Assembly: GCF_026427715.1 (NCBI RefSeq)
Contig: NZ_CP107558.1
Location: forward strand, 3,751,001 to 3,815,000
Direction: 5' to 3'
DNA from: Methylocystis sp. MJC1
GTDB taxonomy: Bacteria > Pseudomonadota > Alphaproteobacteria > Rhizobiales > Beijerinckiaceae
DNA length: 64,000 nt
Position 1 is the first letter of the stretch. Each line of letters begins with the position of its first letter. This document shows positions 1-8,607 of this stretch, piece by piece. The position numbers were made by a program, and so were the translations under genes. Under the pieces are notes generated by a model, which was not told the DNA's origin, ran no database searches, and saw only the letters and a list, made by a program, of their open reading frames with translations.

Positions 1-248
1 GCTAGCGCGACGGCGATCTTGTTCTCCAGACCGGAGCCGTCTTCCAGCGACAGCGGCTGTTGGTTTTTTGCGGCGCAGATGCGCAGCGCAGTCGGATCGG
101 GGGCTTGCGTCGGCGTCGGAACCGACGTTGGCGCTGCATTGCTGACGGCGTCGCTCGAAACGCCGAGCGACGCAGCAGAAGCGCTCGCCGCTCCGAGGAA
201 CGCCAAAGCGGCGACGCTTAGCTGGATGAATGAGCGGACACGCAACAT
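1..248 (-). CDS. mxaJ: MxaJ, periplasmic methanol-oxidation protein (5' part only)
   Basis: Reading leftward from the ATG at 246-248 gives a signal peptide (hydrophobic FIQLSVAALAFLGAASASA), an Ala/Pro/Thr-rich linker, then TALRICAAKNQQPLSLEDGS and GLENKIAVALA. This is the start of an extracellular solute-binding-protein fold of the MxaJ type. MxaJ is encoded directly after mxaF in methylotrophs and is needed for a functional methanol dehydrogenase; it probably assists assembly of MxaFI. The gene runs off the left edge, so only about 82 residues are visible. It lies 100 nt downstream of mxaF on the same strand, the standard mxaFJ order. The identification rests on the N-terminal motif plus the mxaF neighbour. 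Confidence 0.85.
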   Translation of the reverse strand, partial: MLRVRSFIQLSVAALAFLGAASASAASLGVSSDAVSNAAPTSVPTPTQAPDPTALRICAAKNQQPLSLEDGSGLENKIAVAL

Positions 249-348
249 CTTCGCTTCTTCCGTGAATTGATCGGGCGTTGCTCGGACGCACATTCATGCA
301 TCCGAGCAAACGTCTCGCATTCGCTTCTTGCGAAGCGGGGGAGAAGGT

Positions 349-2223
349 TTAGTTGGCTTTGTATTCACCAAGGCTCAGGTCGTCGTACGGACCCTGGCCA
401 TTGAGTGAAAACACCATCACGCCGCCGCCCATCTGCGTGTAGTTGGCGAGCTGCTTGAAGGCGCCGACCGCGCCGAGGCCGGCCGTCGGATCCTGAAGGT
501 CAAACACAAGGCCCACTCCCGGCCAACCGCCGACGCCATACAAGATGGCGACATATTCAGTGCCCTTGTGCTGATAGACGATGGGATGACCAATGACGCC
601 CGAGGGCAGCTTGAATTTCCAGAGCAGCTCGCCGGTGTCGCTGTTGCGAGCCTTGATGAAGCCGTCCAGCGTGCCATAGAAGACGACATTGCCAGCGGTC
701 GCAGCGGTGCCGCCCCAAACCGCGAAGCGCTCCATCTTCTCCCATTTGAACTGGCCAGTGATCGCATTATAGGCTTTGATCTGGCCCAGCCCCTCGCCTT
801 TCTGGCGGTCGCCCTTCGGACCCGGATACATGTTCAGGGTCGCGCCAACGAAGAACTGACCTGCGCGGTAGGGAAGCATGAAAGGCTCCCAATCCATGCA
901 GATGTGATTCACGCCGAGGAAGAACAGCTCCTTGGTCGGATCGTAAGAGTCGAGACCCTGGTTGTGATAGCCCATCGCCGAGGGGCAAACATCCTTGGCG
1001 AGATGGTCCATGCGGGTTCCATATTCTGGATCGCGCGCAGGCAGGCCGCTTTTGAGGTCGACCTTCTTGAACACATTGACCGTGTCGTCGATCTTATCCG
1101 CGGAGATCAGCGTGCCGTCGGTGCGGTCGAGAGTATAGACGATGCCGTTGCGATCCGGATGGGTCAGCAGCTTGCGCAGCTTGCCTTCCTTATCCTTCTG
1201 CTCACTGAGCATCATGAAGTTGATGCCCGCGTAGTCCCACTCGTCGTGCGGCGTCTTCTGATAGCCGAACTTGGCCTGGCCGGTCTCGAGGTCGCGACCC
1301 CAGATGGTCATCGTCCACTTATTATCACCCGGGCGCATGGTCTCGTTCCACGGCGCCGGATTGCCGCTGCCGTAGTAAACGAGGTTGGTTCCCGGATCAT
1401 AGGCGAACCAGCCCCAGTTCGTGCCGCCGCCGATCTTCCAGGCGTCGCCTTCCCAGGTCGAGGTGCCGAGGCCCTTCTGACCGTAATGCGGATTTGCTTT
1501 GTTGAAATCGTCGCCGATGAGAACGTCCGAATCGGGGCCAGTCGCGTATGCGCGCCACTTCTGCTCGCCGGTGCGAACGTCGTAAGCCGTCATATAGCCG
1601 CGCACGCCGAGTTCCGCGCCCGAGCTGCCAATCAGCACAATGTCCTTATAGACGTGAGGCGCAACGGTGAGCGTCGAGCCGACCTTGAAGTCAGAGTTCT
1701 CGATTTTCCAGTATTCCTGGCCCGTAACGGCGTTGAGCGCCACAACATTGCCGTCGAGAAGCGTCTTGATGATCAGCGAGGGCGCCTTGCCGTCGCCCGG
1801 CCAGTAGGCAAGGCCGCGATTGACGATGTCACAGCAGGCGACAGCGCGCGCGGCGGCGTTTTGCTTGGGCTTATGCTGCCAGAGAATACGAGTGGGATCG
1901 GCCAGATCGAGAGCGAATGTGTTGTTGGGGAAGGAGGTATGCACATACATCTTCCCGTCGGCGACAATCGGCGCGCCTTCGTGCCCGCTCAGGAGCCCCG
2001 TCGAAAACGACCAGGAAACCTTGAGGTTCTTTACGTTGTCGGCATTGATCTGGGTGAGGGTGCTGTAATGGTTGGCGCTGTAGTTCTTGCCCTGCATCGC
2101 CCAGTTGTCTTCGCTTTTGGCCAGCGCTTCGAGCCGGTCTTCGGCTCGAACAACTGACGTCATCGCGAAGGGCGTCGCGATCAGGACCGACAGCAGGGAA
2201 ACAGAATTCAGGAATTTCCTCAT
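349..2223 (-). CDS. mxaF: MxaF, PQQ-dependent methanol dehydrogenase large subunit (Ca-type)
   Basis: Periplasmic quinoprotein that oxidises methanol to formaldehyde and passes electrons to cytochrome cL. The 624-residue length is normal for the family. A signal peptide ends near residue 27 (SVVRA/ED). The adjacent-cysteine pair that forms the vicinal disulfide over PQQ is present (VACCDIV, mature 103-104). The catalytic Asp lies in HDEWDYAG; two residues after it is Ala, where lanthanide-dependent XoxF enzymes carry a second Asp, so this is the calcium-type MxaF. The C-terminal half ([32 protein letters not shown]) is near-identical in style to known MxaF proteins. A strong Shine-Dalgarno (AGGAGGA) precedes the ATG. 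mxaJ follows; a methanol-type promoter is suggested at 2390-2418. Confidence 0.97.
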   Translation of the reverse strand: MRKFLNSVSLLSVLIATPFAMTSVVRAEDRLEALAKSEDNWAMQGKNYSANHYSTLTQINADNVKNLKVSWSFSTGLLSGHEGAPIVADGKMYVHTSFPNNTFALDLADPTRILWQHKPKQNAAARAVACCDIVNRGLAYWPGDGKAPSLIIKTLLDGNVVALNAVTGQEYWKIENSDFKVGSTLTVAPHVYKDIVLIGSSGAELGVRGYMTAYDVRTGEQKWRAYATGPDSDVLIGDDFNKANPHYGQKGLGTSTWEGDAWKIGGGTNWGWFAYDPGTNLVYYGSGNPAPWNETMRPGDNKWTMTIWGRDLETGQAKFGYQKTPHDEWDYAGINFMMLSEQKDKEGKLRKLLTHPDRNGIVYTLDRTDGTLISADKIDDTVNVFKKVDLKSGLPARDPEYGTRMDHLAKDVCPSAMGYHNQGLDSYDPTKELFFLGVNHICMDWEPFMLPYRAGQFFVGATLNMYPGPKGDRQKGEGLGQIKAYNAITGQFKWEKMERFAVWGGTAATAGNVVFYGTLDGFIKARNSDTGELLWKFKLPSGVIGHPIVYQHKGTEYVAILYGVGGWPGVGLVFDLQDPTAGLGAVGAFKQLANYTQMGGGVMVFSLNGQGPYDDLSLGEYKAN

Positions 2224-2575
2224 AGACGAGTCCTCCTGCGACGTCCTGCAAGGCCGTTGATGGCTTCTTGAAAGGGTTACGTCGCCTCGTAAAGACGCTC
2301 CGCGATTCTTTTGGAGTCGTCGTGGTTCGTTGAAGGTCGCTTCCTTGGAAGCGCTTGTCGCGCTTTAATGGAAGAGACGATCCGCGAGCATATAAATTTA
2401 AGCGCTGCAGCGTGTCTTCACGATTTATCGGTAATGTGCATCGGGAAAGACCGGCATATATCCTCCCGGTATTTCCTGAGAAACGCCCTGCCGCGCTCTA
2501 TGGCCTGACACAGCTTGACGCGCGAGGGCTTGCAGTATCTCCTTGCGCCGAACGAGGTCCCAGAAAACGAACATC
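2224..2575. other. Divergent regulatory region between mxaF and the protease gene
   Basis: About 350 nt with no supported gene. It contains the mxaF ribosome-binding site and the putative mxaF promoter. Short reading frames here have no recognisable products. The composition is more AT-rich than the flanking genes, as expected for a promoter region. Confidence 0.6.
2390..2418 (-). promoter_or_regulatory. Putative mxaF promoter
   Basis: On the minus strand AAGACA (-35-like, 2413-2418) is separated by 17 nt from TTATAT (-10-like, 2390-2395). An AAGACA-type -35 has been described for methanol-inducible mxaF promoters. The implied untranslated leader is about 160 nt. Only the spacing and hexamers support this; no start-site data are available. 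Confidence 0.4.
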
Positions 2576-3382
2576 ATGACCGATCGTAGGATCCGCGTCC
2601 TTTTCGGCGCATTGCTATTGACGCTCCTCGCTCCCAAACTCCAAGCCATGAAGGCGCAGATCGTCGACGTCGCACTCTATCCGCAGGACAGGCGGCGTCT
2701 GATGACCGAAGTTGATGCGGCGCGCTTCGTCGGCGCGGGCGTGCTGATGTGCTATTCCGATTTCGGCACGTTGGAGCGCGGGGCCGCCGCCTGGCTGATC
2801 GGCACGCACGATCTCGTTGTGTTGAACGCGCATAATTTTGTCGATCGCAAGCTGGCGCCGACGCACCCGGTAACCGACTGCTTCTTCCGGATCGCGGGCG
2901 GCGACTATCACTTCGACGGCGACAGTCTGCGGATCGGGGCGGCGGTGGCTTCAAAGGCCCTGCACATCACCGACGACTGGGCGCTTCTGCGGCTGCTGCA
3001 ACCAACGCCAGACGACGTAAAGCCTCAGCCTCTTCCCGATACGAGCGGCATCGCGACCGGCTCCGCAATGAAAGTGACGATGGTGTCGCCTGCGGGACAT
3101 TCCAACACGCGTCTCTCTGCGACGATCGAATCCTGCGAGATTCGCCAGATCGACGAACCGACCGAGGGGCATGTACGACGCGTGCGCCACAACTGCAATG
3201 ACGGCTATGGCGGTTCCGGATCGGCTCTCTTCTCGGAAGACGGGCGACTGATTGCGATGCACAGCGCGTCGCTGGACATGAATCTCCAGCGTCCCTTCGA
3301 CATGGAGACGCATTATGGGTCCGCCATGCTCTTCGAAGGTGAATTGGTCAAAGCCATTCGCGAAGCGGTCGAGAAGCGCTGA
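2576..3382 (+). CDS. Secreted trypsin-like serine protease
   Basis: A 268-residue protein with an N-terminal signal peptide (RRIRVLFGALLLTLLAPKLQA). The S1/trypsin-like peptidase fold is indicated by three catalytic-triad motifs in the right order: His in LVVLNAHNFVD (about residue 86), Asp in ITDDWALLRL (about 134) and Ser in YGGSGSALF (about 214). The protein is probably periplasmic; the substrate is unknown. The ATG at 2576 was chosen because the longer reading frame begins at a TTG without signal-peptide logic. It is divergent from mxaF and its stop codon abuts that of the convergent cytochrome c gene. A role in methanol-dehydrogenase maturation or quality control is possible but purely contextual. 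Confidence 0.8.
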   Translation: MTDRRIRVLFGALLLTLLAPKLQAMKAQIVDVALYPQDRRRLMTEVDAARFVGAGVLMCYSDFGTLERGAAAWLIGTHDLVVLNAHNFVDRKLAPTHPVTDCFFRIAGGDYHFDGDSLRIGAAVASKALHITDDWALLRLLQPTPDDVKPQPLPDTSGIATGSAMKVTMVSPAGHSNTRLSATIESCEIRQIDEPTEGHVRRVRHNCNDGYGGSGSALFSEDGRLIAMHSASLDMNLQRPFDMETHYGSAMLFEGELVKAIREAVEKR

Positions 3383-4237
3383 CTACTCCTTCGCGGGGAT
3401 CGACCGCAGATAGGCGATAAGCGCATCGAGGTCATCTGGCGACATCTTTGCGAAATGCGCCTTGGCGAGGGTCGACATAGGCGGCTTGAGCGGATCACCA
3501 TTGCGCGAGACGCCTTGCGTGATGGCGCGCTTGATGTCTTCGTCGGACCAGGCTCCGACGCCTTTCTCTCGATGTGCGCTGATGTTCGATGCAACGGCGA
3601 CGCCGGCCGGGGTGCGGAAAATCTTGCCTCCGGCGCCGAGCTTCTTCACATGATCGGGCGCGTCTTCTACCTCGCCGCTGTGACAAGCCATGCAGCGGGC
3701 AACCGAGGCGATATACAGGCCGCGTTTGATTTTGACGGCGCGGGCCGATTCATCGAAAGGCGCTTCGGCGCCTGGCAGCGGGTGCGGGGCCCACGCGCCA
3801 TGCCGCTGTGACGGCGCCGCAGACGGCGCCCGTACGGGAGCCGCCGCGCGCAGGAAAGCGATAACCCCGTCGAGATCGTCTTTCGTCAGCACCCGGTAGG
3901 AATCAGAGGGCATGGCCGGCGCGAGCGTCCCATCGCGGCCCTTGCCGGCAATGATGGCGGCGCGCAACGCGTCATCGCCCCAGCCGCCCACGCCCGTCTC
4001 GTTGTCGGATGAGATATTCGAGCCACGCGCCACATAATCCGCGCCGGAAAAGGTTTGAGAACCGCCGGAGAAACGCACGGAGAAGTCGTAACCGCCAGGA
4101 CCGCGCGGCGTGTGGCAATTATCGCACGCCGCCAAGGCTTCCACGAGATATTGCCCCCGCGACAGATCGTCCGCGGCGATCGCCGAGCCGGCGGCTCCAA
4201 TGCAAATGGCCATAAAAACAAATCTTCGACCGATCAT
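3383..4237 (-). CDS. Periplasmic diheme cytochrome c
   Basis: A 284-residue protein with a signal peptide (FVFMAICIGAAGSAIAA) and two class I cytochrome c domains. The heme-binding motifs are CDNCH (38-42) and CMACH (182-186). Candidate axial Met residues follow in PAMPSD (109) and KPPMST (254). The architecture resembles the diheme cytochromes associated with periplasmic alcohol and sugar dehydrogenases. It is not the canonical MxaG, so a link to the nearby methanol dehydrogenase is only positional. It is convergent with the protease gene with no intergenic spacer. Confidence 0.88.
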   Translation of the reverse strand: MIGRRFVFMAICIGAAGSAIAADDLSRGQYLVEALAACDNCHTPRGPGGYDFSVRFSGGSQTFSGADYVARGSNISSDNETGVGGWGDDALRAAIIAGKGRDGTLAPAMPSDSYRVLTKDDLDGVIAFLRAAAPVRAPSAAPSQRHGAWAPHPLPGAEAPFDESARAVKIKRGLYIASVARCMACHSGEVEDAPDHVKKLGAGGKIFRTPAGVAVASNISAHREKGVGAWSDEDIKRAITQGVSRNGDPLKPPMSTLAKAHFAKMSPDDLDALIAYLRSIPAKE

Positions 4238-4370
4238 ATGCCCGGCTCACGAGGGGGATAAAAGACATGAGCCGTGCGACCGGCTCACGCAATGGGAGAG
4301 ATTCACCCAGGACAAGGAAAAATCGGAAAGCGCCTTTACAGCGACGATAGTGAAATCGATAAGGGACAAA

Positions 4371-4835
4371 ATGCAAGCAAGGCGTTCATGGCGACTATCG
4401 AGAATAACAATGAAAACCCCGCTATCTTCATGTCGCCTGTTTTCGATCTTTATCGCGCTTTCTGGCTTGGCGGGAGAAGCGTCGTCAAACGGCGCTTTGC
4501 AAGCGGAACTGCCGAAGAGAGCCCCGGGTCTGTGGCGGATCACAACGGTTTCCCCCGAGATCGGAATGCAAAGCAATGATGTCTGCATCACCGAGGACGA
4601 CAGCATCATTGGCCCTCGAGCGAGCGGTTGCGCGCAACCAATCGTCACGCGGGTCCAGGATCAGGTGATTGTGACCATCGAATGCGTCGCAAGCGGCAGG
4701 CGCGATGTCGAGAGCCTTCTCTTCACGGGTGATTTCAGATCCTGGTATCGCGCCCAATCCAAAATAAGTTCGGGGGGCGTAGGCTCCGGTTTCACGATCG
4801 ACGCCAAATTACTCCGAGCAAGTTGCGCGCCTTGA
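4371..4835 (+). CDS. Small secreted DUF3617-like protein
   Basis: A 154-residue exported protein. The start at 4371 is preceded by AAGGGA at good spacing; an in-frame ATG at 4410 is an alternative. A basic N-terminus (MQARRSWRLSRITMKT) leads into a hydrophobic segment (CRLFSIFIALSGLAGEASS). The mature part has RAPGLWRITTVSP followed by paired cysteines (VCITEDD, SGCAQP, IECVASG), as in DUF3617 proteins. That family has no known function. It is oriented away from the cytochrome gene and toward the polysaccharide operon. Confidence 0.55.
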   Translation: MQARRSWRLSRITMKTPLSSCRLFSIFIALSGLAGEASSNGALQAELPKRAPGLWRITTVSPEIGMQSNDVCITEDDSIIGPRASGCAQPIVTRVQDQVIVTIECVASGRRDVESLLFTGDFRSWYRAQSKISSGGVGSGFTIDAKLLRASCAP

Positions 4836-4872
4836 CGCAGGTGCGGCTACCTCACCGAGCACACAGCGCGCG

Positions 4873-6327
4873 CTATTCTGCTTGCTGGACGGCGGGCGGG
4901 CTCCACGCCTCTAGCCCGAACCATTGATTCTTGATCTGCTCATAATGCGTCGTCGCGTCATAGATCGGCACGTTGAGCGCTAGCTTCTCCGCTGAGAGCT
5001 GCCCCATCGAAGCGAGAAGGTTGAAGCCGGAGAGAATGCGATTGCGTTGAGCGTCGACCAGAAGAACCCTCGCGTTCATCAGCGTCAATTGGGCGTTCAA
5101 AATATCCCAGGTGCTTCGCAGACCAATCTTGGCTTCCTGGCGAACGCCGGCAAGAGCGGACTCGGCGCTTCTGGCTTGCTCTCTTGCCGAGGCTGCAAGC
5201 CTGCCTGACTCATTCCAGGCGGCCCAGGCGGCCTCGACAGACTGCTTTATTTGATTGATTTGCTGGTGGTAGAGAAATTTTGCTTCTCCAAGCCTTTCCT
5301 TGGCTTGTCGAGCCCGGGCGTAGATAACGCCGCCTTCATAGATCGGAACGTTCACTTGAATGCCCGCCATTCCCTGAAAGAGCCGCTCGTTCGGCGCGCC
5401 GACATAGCCAACGTAGTTAAAATTCTGATTCACAGAACCCACGAGATTCACTGTCGGGGCCAGCTCCCCTTCGGCAATTTTTACCGCGAGCTCGATTATG
5501 TCGACGTTGTACCGAGCGGCGAGAGCGGCCGGATGGTCAGTAAGGGCGAGTTGAACGGCGGCGCCAAGGTTCTTTGGCAGCATCCGGTCGAACGGCTCGA
5601 CAGGCGTCAACCTATTCGGCGATTTCCCAATCAGCTGGTTGTAGGTCGCGATGCAAGATCGAAGATTCACGAGCGTCGTCGATCGATCGAGTTTGCCTTG
5701 AGCCAAATAGGATTCTGCCTGAAAGATATCTGTCTTGGTGACCTCGCCGCCGAGAAACCTGCCCTTTGTCATCGCCACCTGATTGGCGAGCGCTCGCACA
5801 AAATTGTCTCGGAGTTTGTAGATCGCGGTGTCGTGCAGAACATTCAAATAAGCGGCTGCGGCGTTTGCGAGAATGATATTCTCGGCATTGCGCAGAAGCT
5901 GCCGCGACTGGACTATTTGGGCCTTCGCTTGGTCGATTCCATTAACCCCGCGAAAGCCGTTAAAAACATTGAGATTGACGAACACGCCCGCTCCAGCGGG
6001 CTGCGTCAAGGTGTAGGACTTGAACGCGCTCGTCAGCAAGTTCTGCTGGAGTACGCTGTAATTGCCCAAGAGATTGACCGTGGGAAGAAGAGTCCCGCGA
6101 GCGATCGGAAGGTTCTCATCGACACTGCGGGTGTCGGCGCGCTGCGCGTTCAGCTGCGGATTGGTGATATAGGCTTCGGACAGCGCGTCATTCAGCGTTT
6201 CGGTGTGGCCGAGAGAAGCGAGCGCGAGACACCAGCAAGCCGTCGAGATGAAGTAGAGCTTATGACCTCCAACCGGAGGAAGCCATCTTGCAGGTTTCTC
6301 GAGGGGAAATATTCTCGCCTGTCGCAT
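4873..6327 (-). CDS. TolC-type outer-membrane channel protein
   Basis: A 484-residue outer-membrane efflux protein. A signal segment (LYFISTACWCLALASLGHT) precedes two tandem OEP repeats of long helices and short barrel strands, starting TLNDALSEAYITNPQLNAQR and, in the second half, AVQLALTDHPAALAARYNV. The ATG at 6327 has AGGGA seven nt upstream; an overlapping GTG at 6330 is possible. It is the last gene of the minus-strand operon carrying the HlyD adaptor and the GT2 synthase. It likely gives the trans-outer-membrane channel for the product of that operon. Confidence 0.9.
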   Translation of the reverse strand: MRQARIFPLEKPARWLPPVGGHKLYFISTACWCLALASLGHTETLNDALSEAYITNPQLNAQRADTRSVDENLPIARGTLLPTVNLLGNYSVLQQNLLTSAFKSYTLTQPAGAGVFVNLNVFNGFRGVNGIDQAKAQIVQSRQLLRNAENIILANAAAAYLNVLHDTAIYKLRDNFVRALANQVAMTKGRFLGGEVTKTDIFQAESYLAQGKLDRSTTLVNLRSCIATYNQLIGKSPNRLTPVEPFDRMLPKNLGAAVQLALTDHPAALAARYNVDIIELAVKIAEGELAPTVNLVGSVNQNFNYVGYVGAPNERLFQGMAGIQVNVPIYEGGVIYARARQAKERLGEAKFLYHQQINQIKQSVEAAWAAWNESGRLAASAREQARSAESALAGVRQEAKIGLRSTWDILNAQLTLMNARVLLVDAQRNRILSGFNLLASMGQLSAEKLALNVPIYDATTHYEQIKNQWFGLEAWSPPAVQQAE

Positions 6328-6481
6328 CACAGTTTCCCTAACTGCTTATCTCTCGCCCGCGCGGCAGTCTTTCAGCTTATCCTTCTCGCTCCCAGAGAAA
6401 TTGAGTCGATTTGCATGAGTGGGAAATGACGCTTTCGAATATCGCCGACGTGAATCTTCCGCTTATTGTTTTCGTGTCACT

Positions 6482-7432
6482 CTAGCCGTCGGCTTCTCCG
6501 TACATTTCCGCAAGCGCGTCATAATCATGCAACGCCAGGCCCGCGTAATGATGGGACGTAAACCGGCTGGCAATCAGAGTGTCGAATTCGACCATCGCGG
6601 TTGAAAAACGATCTGACGGCGTACCGCGCCAAGACGTCCCAGGTTCGGCGCGGCCGACTTCGGCGCCCATTCGCCAACGCCTGCCGACCGCTTCGATCTG
6701 CGCGACCGCTGGAGCGGCCCACTCGAGCGCGCGCTTTGGCTCCGCTCGATAGGCCATGATCGACAGTGATCTGGCCCTTTTCGCGAGCTCGTGCATGAAA
6801 TTGGATCCGTCTGTGGCAAGTGTCGCGAATATCGGGTTGACCGCAATGTCGATCGTCTGGTCAGGAGCCGCGGCGCGGAGAAGGTCGTAGAATTTCAGCG
6901 TGCCCTTCAGCAGATTGCGACGGCCCGCCTCTTCGTTCCATTCCGGCAATGCGTTGGGTTCGACATCGAAATGGATCCCGTCGAACAATCCCGTTTCCGT
7001 CGCCAGCCTGACGAGCAAGGCAGAGTGTTCCGGCATCTTTATTGGTCCCCATGCCCAGTCGGGTTCGCCGGCGACCGCATAGACCTCTCGCCCGTTCGCG
7101 CGCATTGCACGCACTGCCGCGACGGCGTCTTTGTTTCCGTCCAAAAGAACCGCTGCAGCCGTCGGGCTGACATAAACGAATAAGGTCGCGATCCCGTGCT
7201 TCTCTGCGAACGCTGACAAGTGGTCGGGGAATAAAACGCGGTCCTTCCACACCCACATCGCCATGCGCGGCGGCGCCTCTCGCGCTTTTGCGAAAGCGCT
7301 CGCCAATGATGCGGCTGCACAGGCGGACAAGAATGAGCGGCGAGATGGAAGAATGGCCCTAATCGACGTCACTTGGTTTAGCCCGAGTTGGCCGTAGCTC
7401 ATTTTCAGCAGCTCCGTCTTTTCCGCAATCAA
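6482..7432 (-). CDS. Tat-exported GH18-like TIM-barrel protein
   Basis: A 316-residue protein. A twin-arginine signal (SRRSFLSACAAASLASAFA, from residue 30) indicates folded export. The barrel core has LFVYVSP, REVYAVAGEP, DGIHFDVEP (151-159) and SLSIMAYRAEP. DGIHFDVE matches the GH18 pattern DxxDxDxE with His replacing the second Asp, leaving Glu158 as a candidate acid catalyst; MAYR resembles the GH18 Met-x-Tyr strand. By position it is a candidate polymer-trimming hydrolase, comparable in role to the hydrolases of other exopolysaccharide systems. Its ATG overlaps the HlyD stop codon (ATGA), indicating translational coupling. The family assignment is by motif only. Confidence 0.6.
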   Translation of the reverse strand: MIAEKTELLKMSYGQLGLNQVTSIRAILPSRRSFLSACAAASLASAFAKAREAPPRMAMWVWKDRVLFPDHLSAFAEKHGIATLFVYVSPTAAAVLLDGNKDAVAAVRAMRANGREVYAVAGEPDWAWGPIKMPEHSALLVRLATETGLFDGIHFDVEPNALPEWNEEAGRRNLLKGTLKFYDLLRAAAPDQTIDIAVNPIFATLATDGSNFMHELAKRARSLSIMAYRAEPKRALEWAAPAVAQIEAVGRRWRMGAEVGRAEPGTSWRGTPSDRFSTAMVEFDTLIASRFTSHHYAGLALHDYDALAEMYGEADG

Positions 7433-8583
7433 GTCGCGCGCCGCGCGTGGCTCGAGCGGATGCCAATCATTCCATATTCAGGCGTGCGGATCTGGTCGCC
7501 GGTGAGGATGGCCATAAACCATTTGGAGCTGGAAACCACGGCGCCGATGATCGCCCCCGGGGCTTGCGTAACCAGATTCGCGGGTGCGAACGGCGTCGTG
7601 ATTTTGATTTTCGCCAAGAGCGGAAATACGTGGGCATCCTCAATGGAGATCCGCGCGAGTTGCTGACGCTCGACCGTGCGGAAGGCGGACTGAAACTCGA
7701 CCGGCAACTGGTCGGCGATATTGCCGATCGCCTCTATGCGTCCGGTCTGCCGTTTGAACCCGTCTGTAACGATAATATTTTGACCGGGCTCGGCTGAATA
7801 AATGCGGTTCGTCGGAAGATAGGCGAGGATGAACTGTTTTCCGTGGTAGACTTCGGCAATCTTACTCGCGGCCCCAGGCGAGAACACGGTCCCAGGCGTC
7901 GCAACATGCGGGCCGAGCGTCCCCGCCACCGGACTTATAATCGCACCATTGCGATATGAACGCTGCGCCGCATCGACGGCTTCCTGAAGGCGACGGAGAT
8001 TGCTTACAACCGAAGCGCGCTCGCTCACGAGGCCTGCCTGCTCGGCGCGCAACGACGCAAGTTCGCGTTCGGCCTCGAAGCGGTCTCGCGTTGCTTCCAG
8101 TAGCCGCGTCGTCGTGCTGTAGCCGCGCGCCATGGCTTGGTCCACGACGACATAGGCGGCGTCTGAACGCTTTATGCGTTGTTGCGCAACGGGAAGCATT
8201 GCTTCGATTGCCGATAGCCGCGCGTCGATTTGCGCCTTGCGGACATCGAACTGGCCTTTGCGCGAGTTGAGGTCCGAGATCAAGTCGATCATCTGCGTCG
8301 ACACGACGCTGCCGATCTGTTCCCCCGCGGAGACTTTTTCCCCCGGTCGAACGGAAATCGTCAACACCTGCGCGCTGAACGAAGGGGACACAACTTCCTC
8401 GTCCTCGAGGATCATGCCGTCCGCCTCCATGAAAATCATGGGGCCGAAAACGAGAAGCCCGATCCAGCATCCGGCGCCAACGAGCGCCGCCAGATAAATC
8501 TTGCGCGCAAGAGATTGGCTGGCGCGGGCTTGATTCTTCAGGTTGTCGGGCCGCGACAACGGACGCAAGGAATGAAGCGCCAT
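7429..8583 (-). CDS. HlyD-family membrane fusion (periplasmic adaptor) protein
   Basis: A 384-residue inner-membrane-anchored adaptor. One transmembrane segment (about residues 29-52, IYLAALVGAGCWIGLLVFGP) is followed by a lipoyl-like half-motif (VVSPSFSAQVLTISVRPGEK), a long coiled-coil hairpin (about 105-215), the second lipoyl half (NGAIISPVAGTLGPHVATPG) and a beta-barrel region. Such proteins bridge an inner-membrane transporter or synthase to a TolC channel. It lies 24 nt after the GT2 gene and overlaps the next gene by 4 nt. No ABC ATPase or MFS partner is encoded nearby, so the GT2 synthase may itself be the inner-membrane partner, as in Alg8/Alg44-type systems (inference). Confidence 0.85.
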   Translation of the reverse strand: MALHSLRPLSRPDNLKNQARASQSLARKIYLAALVGAGCWIGLLVFGPMIFMEADGMILEDEEVVSPSFSAQVLTISVRPGEKVSAGEQIGSVVSTQMIDLISDLNSRKGQFDVRKAQIDARLSAIEAMLPVAQQRIKRSDAAYVVVDQAMARGYSTTTRLLEATRDRFEAERELASLRAEQAGLVSERASVVSNLRRLQEAVDAAQRSYRNGAIISPVAGTLGPHVATPGTVFSPGAASKIAEVYHGKQFILAYLPTNRIYSAEPGQNIIVTDGFKRQTGRIEAIGNIADQLPVEFQSAFRTVERQQLARISIEDAHVFPLLAKIKITTPFAPANLVTQAPGAIIGAVVSSSKWFMAILTGDQIRTPEYGMIGIRSSHARRAT

Positions 8584-8607
8584 AAATACATCTCTCCCTT
8601 GTCATTC

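Noticed and set aside
568..2157. Long plus-strand frame opposite mxaF
   Set aside because: Exact antisense shadow of mxaF; the GC-rich codon pattern produces open antisense frames.
349..2223. Lanthanide-type XoxF instead of MxaF
   Set aside because: The residue two after the catalytic Asp is Ala (WDYAG), not Asp, and mxaJ follows; calcium-type MxaF.
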